Shown one piece after another: positions 1-10,800 of a stretch of 64,000 nucleotides of DNA. How positions within the stretch are numbered: the stretch's first letter is position 1; each line of letters opens with the position of its first letter. The stretch is from positions 38,788,721 to 38,852,720 of the forward strand of contig OZ024874.1 of NCBI GenBank assembly GCA_964017185.1, in the 5' to 3' direction. Source of the stretch: Rugalucina vietnamica. Its lineage: Eukaryota > Mollusca > Bivalvia > Lucinida > Lucinidae. The position numbers were made by a program, and so were the translations under genes. The notes beneath the pieces are model-generated. The model was given only the letters and a program-made list of their open reading frames with translations. It ran no database searches and had not been told where the DNA came from.

Positions 1-215
1 GCAAAAATCCGGTGAAAAATCTCATGATGAGGCTTAATTGTTGGTTGGTCTCATAGTTCTGTGGTTCGTAAGGCTTTCTATCTATTTTCTTATTATGGAA
101 TTAGTGGAATTAATACGTGCCAGTGATCTATTGTTATACATGCAAGTTACCGGGACATTACAATAGACAATTTATATCTGTACAAAAGGAAAATGCGTTT
201 TTCCCTCCTCATCAC
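1..215. other. No feature seen
   Basis: AT-rich unique-looking sequence before the first foldback repeat. I see no exon with splice signals and no recognisable protein motif on either strand. Confidence 0.4.
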
Positions 216-490
216 GAAAACATATCCGTGTAATGTATACCCCATTGAATCCCACTTTTATATAGAAAAACAGGGGTTTGCAGGGGTATACCTATTTTTC
301 TTATTTTTGCTCCAAAACATAGATTTTGGGTACTCTTTAGAACCGCCTCGCCGAGGCGGTTCTAACGTGTACCCACAATCTATGTTTTGAGCAAAAATAA
401 GGGAAGTATCAAAATTTTTCAGCTGAAAATTTTCATTTTTTTAAAGTTTAAAAAATCTCTGTATATTGCATGGGCAAGTTTTCGTAATGT
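216..490. repeat. Foldback MITE, family A
   Basis: The ends carry ACGAAAAC and GTTTTCGT in inverted order. The middle is a strong hairpin built on AACCGCCTCG facing CGAGGCGGTT, flanked by the inverted words GCTCCAAAACATAGA and TCTATGTTTTGAGC. Related copies lie at about 28975-29460 and 38047-38338. The open frame at 193-390 is only this hairpin read through. No transposase is present, so it is a non-autonomous DNA element. Confidence 0.7.
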
Positions 491-734
491 AAAGGGATAA
501 CTGGGATGGTTTGATTTTATTTTGTATTGATCTATCTTAACTTACCATTCTCTGCTTCACTTTGAAATATGACCCCAAACAAATTCTGAAAGACAGGCAT
601 TACCGAAGATTTTTTTTTGTTTTACTTGTTTATAGGAATTAATATGTATATACTTATTTAAAGGAATTAAGTTCATATTCATGAAGTAAAAAAAGCCAGT
701 CCACTGTTCGCATGCAAATCTACAATACAATTCC

Positions 735-1029
735 AAGGTCCCCGCCCATTGGGGCCTAAATAAATAGATGGGCTGCTTGTGCCTCCAAACAAAGCTTATA
801 CACTACTGACTGACCATCTGGTTACTGGTTAACCGCTCTGGTCTGAGCCTGCCCAGGAAAAGTGGTTCAAGACAAATCTTCCATAAATATAGCCTTTGCG
901 GCTTAGTTGGATGGTAATATTTAAAGCACTTGTTGGATGTCATTCATTGTGGATAAAAGTTCCATAAAATAGAGGCAACGTCTCCATTGACTTGGACATT
1001 AAGCATCAGTTCAAACAAACCAACAATTA
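735..1029 (+). repeat. SINE-like dispersed repeat, family E
   Basis: This shares its head (gggcc... GGGGCCTAAA), its middle (GCTTGTGCCTCCA, ACTGACTGACC, CTGGTTAAC) and its CAAACAAAC-type tail with copies at 39541-39840 and 43407-43757, and with reversed fragments at 40077-40262 and 47600-47700. The one-sided A-rich tail and lack of inverted ends suggest a SINE or a 3' piece of a non-LTR element. No Pol III boxes were identified with confidence. Confidence 0.5.
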
Positions 1030-1485
1030 AATACAATTCCGATTAAGATCGAAAGTTGAGTCAATTGCAAACACTTAGCAGTCTTTAAAGTGTTACGTTT
1101 CTTTTGTATTTAGGCGTATGCCTTAAAACTTATTTATGATGAACTGAACCCGGTAGGTGTATATACATGTAGATATAAACTAAAATTATTATACCAGAGA
1201 AATCAGTATTGGCCTCATTCGTTCCATTCTGTGCTCTGTGGGAACTGAAAACAGTTTCAATAATTTTGAGTTAATGATAAAAAGGCAGCTATTTACAGAC
1301 GCCGGTAAAGGAACCATCTATGGACAGACGCCTGTCACTAGCCAAAAAACTGGCAATTTTACTTTTATGCATGACCTTTAAACAATCGAATGAAAGTATT
1401 CGTAATCTAAAGCTTCAATATGAGACGAAAGAATGTCGGGTGTTTCCCTTACTCAAATTATCACCCACATGAAGTAATGATTATA
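1030..1485. other. No gene seen
   Basis: AT-rich spacer between two repeats. No splice-bounded coding exon or repeat structure was recognised. Confidence 0.35.
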
Positions 1486-1818
1486 TATAGCTCGGCAAAT
1501 GGGTCACTGTATGGGCGGCAACTTTAATATTCATATCTGGGCGTGGTCGACTAGTCAATCTGTTCAAGTAGGGAGATAATAGAAAAGTCGAATTCAGTCA
1601 GTCTAGAGCACTGTCACATATTTTACCGTTAAAGATCAGCTACCTATTTTGTCCAATCCAGTAAACTAGACAAACTCGGATTTTCATTCTAACGGACAAC
1701 ATGTGAGTTGAGTCTTTCAACTGTATACCTTTAGCTTTTACCTAGGTCAAAAGTAGACCATACCCAATAACGTATTCATAAGGTAACGCCCATACAGTGA
1801 CCTATTTGCCGAGCTATA
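1486..1818. mobile_element. MITE with 32-bp terminal inverted repeats
   Basis: The left end reads TATAGCTCGGCAAATGGGTC and continues to CACTGTATGGGCG. The right end is its near-exact reverse complement, ending GCCGAGCTATA. The element is about 333 bp, has no coding capacity, and sits next to TA dinucleotides that could be its target duplication. I found no second full copy in the window. Confidence 0.65.
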
Positions 1819-1903
1819 CATGTACCAACTTATATTTTATTTCATATGATCAAGTTACAGGAGCAGCCATCTGTACTTACTGTGAGTCATACGGTTACTA
1901 AAA

Positions 1904-2135
1904 TGAGCCGCCCCGTGATAAAACCGGTCTTCGGAGTTTACGACCAGGTCCGACACAAACCGATCTGTACAGTCTCAGTAAAAAGGCTCGAAGCTTGAAA
2001 TTTTACTATCTGTGTGGCGAAAACAAAGGCGCTGATCAGCTGTGCAGTAACTGATCAGTTGTGCAGTTACTGCACAGCTGATCTGCGCCTTTTTTTCTCA
2101 AAGACAAAAATCTGCTTTTCTCATGATGCGGTTCA
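1904..2135 (-). mobile_element. GAGCCGC-ended hairpin MITE, family B (copy 1)
   Basis: About 232 bp. It starts TGAGCCGCC and ends with a degraded GCGGTTCA. Near the right end it has the family core AAAGGCGC(T)GATCAG, here expanded by repeated ATCAG..GTGCAGT pieces, facing CTGATCTGCGCCTTT. The same architecture occurs ten times in the window. It is non-autonomous. Confidence 0.7.
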
Positions 2136-4699
2136 AAATAACAACCTTGTAATGGTATGCATTGTGCAATATGATATCAGCTTTTGCAGTTTCACGAGCT
2201 GCACACACGTTATTCTGCATTTTCCACAATTAAGAATACCTATGATGTTGGTACATATGTATTTTGACCTTATGGAATATGGTATTGATATAGGCCTTGC
2301 TTCCACGGACAATGCTTCTTTGACAAAGATTACTTATAATAATAAGTTCAGAAACTTTGGCGATGAGTTTGCGTTCACACACAGCAAAGATTTTTTTATA
2401 TTACTTAGCTCGCTCATCTTTGTCACATATATTTAACAATGAACCTTCGCCACAGAATTGAGTTAACACGAGCGTATGAGTTGGTGCGACAAACCTACTT
2501 TGTCAAAGAAAAAATGTCCGTGGAATCCAGGCCTACAAATAAAAAATATGAAAATGCAACCGATTAGGAGAACCATGAAGAATTAAATAAAGTTAAGAAT
2601 AGAATGTTTAGGAATCGATACAATTAAATTTTAGAAAGCCATTTCAAACACCAGATGGAATCACAAAAATAATAAACACATAAAAGGCAAGAAGAATAGT
2701 TATGTTCCGGCAGGATACATGTAGCCATCTGGCAGGTATCAGCCTAAAACAGAATTGTGAGTACAATACAAAGGCGGACAGGATAAACAGAGATTGAAAT
2801 AAATAACAACAAAACCGCATTGGGACGGTACTTGAAGACTGACATCGAGTTTACGTTACCCAGTCTATGCCATTTAGAAAACAAAAACTTTTTAGACGGT
2901 TACAATGGAAGACTGACAGTCTCCTAGCTTGTTAACGAAGCGCACAAAAACACAATATGTATGCTAAGATCCTATTTAAAACTAACAAAATGAAAATCGA
3001 ATCATATCGACTGACACATGTCATGTGTCATGAAAGACAGGAATACAATAATTCCATATAATTTTGATGTCATATATGCAGAGATCTGTAGAATAATTTT
3101 GATGTCATTTATGCAGAGATCTGCAGAGATCTGTAGAATATGACGTGTAAAAACAACAGTATGTTTGTTAAAGTGGGCAATATTTTCAAACATATACTCT
3201 TGGACTTTAAAAAATGAAACACTTGCATTATCGATTTGTCCTCTCAGAATATAAAGTGTTTTCGGAAAATATTTATTGAACTGAAAACTACAATCTATCT
3301 GCATAACATCAGTACCAAGACGAGTTCGCGAGTAACGCCATACAGCATGATTTCAAGCGTTATAAAAATCCACAAAAATAAATTGCATAAAAGGTCAATA
3401 AGGACGAAAAATATTCTTTAGTCCCAACCTGATTTCTGGAAAAAAAAAAAAAAAAACAAAAAAAAAACAAACGAATGCTGTTGGTTGGCTTTCATTTGCA
3501 TTTAAAACATGGTAATTACGTCATTTTAACGTTCATCAAGAAAACTTAATTTTGCGTGTAAAATTGAAACAAATTCAAACGTTTTCTAACACAATATATA
3601 GGCACGGGACTATCGTAAAAGTAACATAACTTTTGGCTCTGCAATCGAATGCCTCTGTATTTTGAGCACTTCACGTTTGACGTCAGCAAAAAAAAAGCTA
3701 GCGCCTTAAGCGACATTGATAGTAAGTGCCAATGTTTACTTTGCTTTTTCTTGTGCCTTATGCTGTTAGCTATCACCGGAGATGGTTTGCTTTCACAAAA
3801 TCCCTTTCTTGTAGCCACAGTAAGGTTTTATTCAGAAAAATTACGTCTCGATGACGTTGAAGAAAGCAGCTTTAGCAAAGGATTCAGCGATTAAATTTTT
3901 ATGGATAGATATTGTGTATGGTGTTAAGATTTACGATATTATGTTTATTTTATGCTTCATTTTAACTTTTAAACAATTTTGGGCAAATGATTATTTATAT
4001 AGTGTTGCGTTATTTAAGTCCGTCAGTATAGTTACATGTATCGTGCAGTTTGATCGACCGTGTCGCTTTACCTCTGGCATATACAATGTAGCGCATTTGC
4101 TAGATACATGTAGACGTCAGAGGTACATGTAAACCGGTATGGTAAAAGAAATTGCACTTACTTAAGACTAGAAGTAAAGAATGGAATATTTACAGTAGCA
4201 TTAATTATTACCAATTCAACATACCTTGTAATTTAGTGAAAAACAACTTTTAGCACACGCCTAAACCCGTACAAAGTGCAAGGTTTAAGCTGAAAGGAAG
4301 TCTATTAAGATTGCTGTATTACCCGACACTTTTGTTAGCCAGACGGCTCTGTTTTCACATTAAAGTATCAAATGATTACCCGTCTGCAGTACTGAGGTTT
4401 TGACAATGCATATTTTATGAATTTTGAGCTGCAGTTATATGTAGGCATTTCGGAGGCAATTTATTTTATTTATACTGTATAAGCATATTCGCTCACTGTT
4501 TTCCACTATAAGCCAATGAGACCCATAGCAATATAAGCAGAAACATAATCCAGCAAGGAATTCATCCATTTAATCAAGACCTTAAATCATCAATTGGAGG
4601 TACATGGAATAGTTAAAATAATCAAAATGATTCCGATTTGCGATTCCTTCTGCATCTCAGTACTCACTTCTGCGTAGTTGGTCACCTCGACTGACCAAA
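2136..4699. other. Non-coding spacer; no supported gene
   Basis: The stretch holds short open frames (for example 2014-2436 and 3649-3894 on plus) without recognisable domains, codon bias or convincing splice sites. It also has a small local tandem repeat at 3061-3140 and a poly(A)-rich tract near 3440-3470. I see no gene I can support. A divergent exon cannot be excluded. Confidence 0.4.
3061..3140. repeat. Short local tandem repeat
   Basis: A 35-bp unit beginning ATTTTGATGTCATATATGCA is repeated once. In the second copy the piece GCAGAGATCT is duplicated again. This is replication-slippage scale. Confidence 0.7.
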
Positions 4700-5797
4700 A
4701 CTAGAAAAAGTGCCTTGAGAGGCACGTATACGCCCGGCTGGTAGCCACAAAGCCCCCTCCCTACCTCCTACCTATACAACCCTGCACATGCTCGCCCCTG
4801 ACATTGAACCTCAAATCCCCAATGAAAGACAGTACCCTTATAAAGTACACTTTAGAAATAAGCACTGTAAAGCATATTGCATACAAACATGGGGAAGTGG
4901 TGTTTTAGAATGACAGATCTATTTTAGAGCAGTATACAGAGCTGACGTGTATACTCAATCTAGGACATAATCCACGGACATTGTGGGTCAGGTCCTCAGT
5001 CCTAGATTAGAATGAAAATAGAGTGTCATTCTTAATTCAACCCTAAAGGGTATCTATGATCCAAATAGGAATACATTCCTATAAGTCTTTGTTAATATAT
5101 GAACTTAGAGAAGAAAAAAAAAAACACTATGTAAATAGCACATTTTCAAGGTGACCTAGATTTTGAACTCTAGCCCCACCCCCCGAGCATGGACCCTCGG
5201 GTCTGAACTCACGGAAACAAAGCAAACCTTATAGGGTACCTAAAGTCCAAATATGAATGATTTCTGAAAATTGGCTCATGAGATATACACCATTAGAGAA
5301 ACTTTAACCGAAACTTTGACGCAAATTAAAGGTGACCTAGATTTTGAACTCTAGCCCCACCCCAAGGCATGGACCCTGGGGTCCGAACTCTTGGAATCAA
5401 AGCTAACCCTATAGGGTACCTAAAGTCCAAATATGAATGATTTCTGATAAATGGTTCTTCAGATATACACCACTAGAGAAACTTTAACCAAAACTTTGTC
5501 GCAAATTAAAGGTGACCTAGATTTTGATCTCTAGCCCCACCCCCGGGCATGGGCCCTGGGGTCCGAACTCATGGAAACAAGGCAAACCCTATAGGGTACC
5601 TATGGTCCAAATATGAATGGTTTCTGACTTTAACTGCATGAGATATACACCACTAGAGAAACCTTAACCAAAACTTTGACGCAAATTCTACTGAACTAAC
5701 GAACTAACGAACGAACTAACGAACATACGAACGGACGAACGGACAAACGGAAAAGCGAAAACTATATACCCGTCGGCATAAATGCCGGGGGTATAAT
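4700..5797 (+). mobile_element. Hairpin-ended repeat with 180-bp internal tandem units
   Basis: Three and a half internal units with an exact 180-bp period are marked by GCAAATTAAAGGTGACCTAG at 5321 and 5501 and a related join at 5681. They are followed by an AACGAACGG-type microsatellite (about 5694-5752) and a terminal hairpin, TATACCCGTCGGCA...TGCCGGGGGTATA. This order (head, tandem core, ACGG-like microsatellite, hairpin tail) matches the pearl and Helentron-derived non-autonomous repeats described in molluscs. The family name is inference and the left end is approximate. Confidence 0.55.
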
Positions 5798-5966
5798 TAA
5801 TTCATATAAGCATAAAAAGTCACTCCCAACGCCTAACAATGAAAGTGAACACACTCAATTGCTAATAATGAGCGAATCCATTAGTCAAAAAAGGGTTAAT
5901 ACAGGTAATGCATTTATAGTCGTAATGGAGAATCATTGCGATGTACGGTAATCTATCCTTTTTTAT

Positions 5967-6113
5967 GAGTGGCCGCCTATTGGGAAATAGCTGCTCACTC
6001 GGCTTACGATATGTTCTATAAGTATAAGTACCTATTTTCAATTCGGTTTCCCACCCCTGTTTTTGGAGTGGGAGTTTCATTCTGATTGCGCCTTTTCCTT
6101 GTCGTTGCCCACT
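5967..6113 (-). repeat. Dispersed repeat, family C (copy 1)
   Basis: It carries GGGAAATAGCTGCTCACTCG and GGCTTACGATATGTT, then TTGCGCCTTTTCCTT. The same order of words is found inverted at 37312-37452 and 50776-50937, and degraded at 25591-25692. It is about 150 bp, non-coding, of unknown class. Confidence 0.6.
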
Positions 6114-6254
6114 TATACCTTTTCATGGCATTTGACCTTCAGACAAACAAAAACTATATACTGTTAAATGTGTGCTTTATGGAGCGAAACATCAGCCTGA
6201 ACGATGAATCTTGCACCAAACGCTAGAGTACATAATGTGAATGTTCAAGTTAAA

Positions 6255-6497
6255 TGAGCCTATGCCTAAGAAAAACAACAATTTGAGTTTCCGGCAAGGT
6301 CTGACACAAACCGGCATGTACAGTCACAGACGCAGGCTAGAAGTAAAGCTTGAAATTTCGGATTGAAGTAGAAAAGGGATTGCACTATCTGTCAAGCGAA
6401 AACAAAGGCGCTGATCAGCTGTCACAGTTACTGCACAGCTGATCTGCGCCTTTGTTTTCGCCTAAGCATTCTGTTGGTTTTCTTATGCAGCGGCTCA
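6255..6497 (-). mobile_element. GAGCCGC-ended hairpin MITE, family B (copy 2)
   Basis: It begins TGAGCC and ends GCAGCGGCTCA. The core hairpin AAAGGCGCTGATCAGCTG..CAGCTGATCTGCGCCTTT lies near the right end. The body contains the family word GAAATTTCGGATT and GTCTGACACAAACCGGCATG. It is non-coding. Confidence 0.75.
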
Positions 6498-7237
6498 AAT
6501 ATGATTTTTGTACTGACGCGTTGTCGACAATGGTATAATAAGAAGAAACATTGAGAATCGTAAACGTTCCAAATCTCCAGGTCAGTTGAGCGTTTCGGGG
6601 CATTCGGTCACACGCAAACATTTGATATGGTTCTGTTATTTTTGATATTATTGGTGTTTAGTGTAACTACGAAGAAAAAATACCCATGGCCGACTACTCT
6701 ATGCTTATTACACGTTATGCCACATAAAGCAATTCATAAAAAAGTAGTGAAACCGTCTATGTTGACTAGACAGTTGACCGCAAACAATTTTATGTGTCCA
6801 TTGTTGACACTTCCCGTCAAAATGCAGTGAATAACTAGGTAGCAGTCTCGATCGTGCATTCTTTTTTATCAAAGCGCATCTAGGCTTTGACTATAGGTAC
6901 TCTCGAGTCCATCACATTGGACCCCTGGTTCTGTATCCGACAGTGGGGCTGCAGATCGAAATTCAGAGCTCTTTAACAAATTGACCGTATTGCAAAATGG
7001 TTTTCAACAAATCGACATATTGATTATCATATCGCGTTCTCTTTAGAATTGGCTTTGGTTCCGTAACACCAGAAGTCTTGGCCAATGCCTTGAGTGGCAC
7101 TAAGGTTTCAGAGATACACACAATGGTCTGCCTTTCATAAAAGGAAGCTAAATTCACGTACAGGAAACGAAACTGAAACGTATGAGAATCGAAATAAATT
7201 ACGAATCAGGGAAACAGCAACACTGGAAATCTACATT
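6498..7237. other. No gene seen
   Basis: Open frames at 6627-6830 (plus) and 6963-7157 (minus) show no domain, no splice-site support and no similarity to the neighbouring genes. No repeat structure was recognised. Confidence 0.35.
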
Positions 7238-7476
7238 TGAGCCGCTACATGGGAAAACCAACAATCTGCATAGGCGAAATCAAAGGCGCAGATCAGTTTC
7301 GCGGTAACCGCGAAGCTGATCAGCGCCTTTGTTTTCGCTACCCGGATAGTACAATTCCTCATCTACTTAACTCCAAAATTTCAAGCAAGCGTCTAGCCAT
7401 CTTCTGTGGCTATATAGCCCAGTTTGTGTCAGACCTGTACAAAAACCACATTGTTGGTTTTCCCACGTGACGGCTC
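7238..7476 (+). mobile_element. GAGCCGC-ended hairpin MITE, family B (copy 3)
   Basis: It begins TTGAGCCGCTACATGGGAAA and ends CACGTGACGGCTCA. The core, a near-perfect palindrome centred on TTCGCGGTAACCGCGAA, lies near the left end, so the copy is in the orientation opposite to copies 1 and 2. Confidence 0.75.
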
Positions 7477-7611
7477 ATTGAAAGCTGTAAGCGCTGAACA
7501 AACTGCTGCTGACATTTTCATTGGTTTCTTTTTAAAGAAGCCAACTTGTATTAAACAGCCTTTACTTATTACTGATTTAGCGAATATCAAAGTTGTTACA
7601 TTAGAGCCGCC

Positions 7612-7829
7612 TAATAAGAAAACCAGCAATCTGCATATGCGGAAACAAAGACGCTGATAAGCTGTGCAGTTACTGCCTCTTTGTATTCGCTACACAGATA
7701 CAGTCCCTCTTCTACCTTTATTTAGATCTGAAATTTCAAGCTTCTAGCCTGCTTCTCTGACTGTATAGTCCGGTTTGTATCCGAGCTGGTCGGAAATCCA
7801 TGTTGTTGGTTTTCTTGTGCGAAGGCTCA
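7612..7829 (+). mobile_element. GAGCCGC-ended hairpin MITE, family B (copy 4)
   Basis: It begins TAGAGCCGCC and ends GCGAAGGCTCA, with a shortened core hairpin near the left end. It ends about 20 bp before the first unit of the 57-bp minisatellite, so its insertion marks the minisatellite border. Confidence 0.7.
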
Positions 7830-7850
7830 TTATTGTACAGTGGTCGGATT

Positions 7851-10800
7851 AGATCATGCTTTTATGTCACTGACATGACAGCCAATGAAGTCTTGGCCCT
7901 CTTGACCAAATCATGCTCTGATGTCACCGACATGACAGCCACTGAAGGCTTGGCCTTATTGATCAAATCATGCTTTTATGTCACTGACATGACAGCCAAT
8001 GAAGTCTTGGCCCTCTTGATCAAATCATGCTCTGATGACACTGACATGACAGCCACTGTAGCCTTGGCCCTCCTGATCAAATTATGCTCTTATGTCACTG
8101 ACATGACATCCACTGAAGGCTTGGCTCTCTTGATCAAATCATGCTCTGATGTCACCGACATGACAGCCAATGAAGGCTTGGCCCTATTGATCAAATCATG
8201 CTTTGATGTCACCGACATGTCAGCCACTCGAGCCTTGGCCCTCTTGATCAAATCATGCTTTGATGTCACTGACATGACAGCCACTGTAGCCTTGGCGCTC
8301 TTGATCGAATCAGGCTCTGATTGTCACTGACATGACAGCCACTGTGGTCTTGGTCCTCTTTATCAAATTGTGCTCTGATGTCACTGACATGACAGCCACT
8401 GTAGCCTTGGCCATCTTGAACAAATCATGCTCTGATTTCACTGACATGACAGCCACTGTAGCCTTGGCCCTCTTGATCAAATCATGCTCTGATGTCACTG
8501 ACATGACAGCCACTGTAGCCTTGGCCCTATTGATCAAATCATGCTCTGATGTCACCGACATGACAGCCACTGAAGGTTTGGGCCTCTTGATCAAATCATG
8601 CTCTGATATCACTGACATGACAGCCACTGTGGTCTTGGCCATCTTGATCAAATCATGCTCTGATGTCACAGACATGACAACCTATGAAGGCTTGACCCTC
8701 TTGATCAAATCCTGCTCTGATGTCACTGACATGACAGCCACTGTGGCCTTGGCCCTCTTGATTAAATCATGCTCTTGTGTCACTGCCATGACAGCCACTG
8801 AAAGTTTGGTCCTCTTGATCAAATCATGCTCTGATTCCACTGACATGACAGCCACTGAAACCTTGGCCCTATCGATCAAATCATGCTCTGATGTCACTGA
8901 CATGACAGCCACTGTGGTCTTGGCCCTATTGATCAAATCATGCTCTGATGTCACTGACAAGACAGCCACTGTGGCATTGGCCATCTTGATCAAATCATGC
9001 TCTGATGTCACGGACATGACAGCCACTGTAGCCTTGGTCCTCTTGATCAAATCATGCTCTGATGTCATTGACATGACAAACATTGAAGGCTTGACCCTCT
9101 TGATAAAATCATGATCTGATGACACTGACATGACAGCCACTGTGGCATTGGCCCTCTTGATCAAATCGTGCTTTGATATCACCGACATGACATCCACTGA
9201 AGGCTTGGCCCTCTTGATCAAATCATGCTCTGATGTCACTGACATGACAGCCACTGTAGCCTTAGCCCTATTGATCAAATCATGCTCTGATGTCACTGAC
9301 ATGACAGCCACTGTAGCCTTGGCCGTCTTGATCAAATCATGCTCTTATGTAACCGACATGACAGCCACTGAAGTCTTTGCCCTCTTGATCAAATCATGCT
9401 CTGATGTCACTGACATGACAGCCAATGAAGGCTTGGGCCTCTTGATCAAATCATGCTCTGATGTCACTGACATGACAGCCACTGAAGGCTTGATCCTCTT
9501 GATCAAATCATGCTCTTATGTCACTGACATGGCAGCAACTGAAGCCTTGGCCCTCTTGATCAAATCGTGCTCTGATGTCACTGACATGACAGCCACTGTA
9601 GCCTTGGCCATCTTGATGAAATCATGCTCTGATGTCACCGACATGACAGCCACTGAAGGCTTGGCCCTCTTGATCAAATCATGCTCTTATGTCACTGACA
9701 TGACAGCCACCAAAGGCTTGGTTCTCTTTATCAAATCATGCTCGCTCTGATGTCACTGACATGACAGCCACTTAAGTCTTGGACCTCTTGATCAAATCAT
9801 GCTCTGTTGTCACCGACATGACAGCCACTGTAGTCTTGGCCCTCTTGATCAAGTAATGCTCTTATGTCACTGACATGACAGTCACTGTGGCCTTGGCCCT
9901 CTTGATCAAATCATGCTATGATGTCACTGACATGACAGCCACTTAAGTCTTGGCCCTCTTGATCAAATCATGCTCTGATGTCACCGACATGACAACCACT
10001 AAAGGCTTGGCCCTCTTGATCAAATCTTGATCTGATGTCACCGACATGACAGCCACTGAAGGTTTGGTCCTCTTCATCAAATCATGCTCTGATGTCACTG
10101 ACATGACAGCCACTGTGGTCTTGGCCCTCTTGATCAAATCATGCTCTGATGTCACTTACATGACAGTCACTGTGGTCTTGGCCCTCTTGATCAAATCATG
10201 CTCTGATGTCACTGACATGACAGCCACTGTAGCCTTGGCCCACTTGATCAAATCATGCTCTGATGTCACTGACATGACAGTCACTGTGGTCTTGGCCCTC
10301 TTGATCAAATCATGCTCTGATGTCACTGACATGACAGTCACTGTGGTCTTGGCCCTCTTGATCAAATCATGCTCTGATGTCACTGACATGACAGTCACTG
10401 TGGTCTTCGCCCTCTTGATCAAATCATGCTCTGATGTCACTGACATGACAGCCACTGTTGCCTTGGCCCACTTGATCAAATCATGCTCTGATGTCACCGA
10501 CATGACAGCCACTGTGGACTTGGCCCTCTTGATTAAATCATGCTCTGATGTCACCGACATGACAGCCACTGAAAGCTTTTCCTTATTGATTAAATCATGC
10601 TTTGATGTCACCGACATGTCAGCCACTGTAGCCTTGGCCCTCTTGATCAAATCATGCTTTGATGTCACTGACATGACAGCCACTGTAGCCTTGGCGCTCT
10701 TGATCGAATCATGCTCTGATGTCACTGACATGACAGCCACTGTGGTCTTGGTCCTCTTGATCAAATCATGCTCTGATGTCACTGACATGACAGCCACTGT

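Noticed and set aside
2014-2436. 140-codon plus-strand ORF
   Set aside because: Its first third is the core hairpin of a family B MITE; the rest shows no domain, no codon bias and no splice sites.
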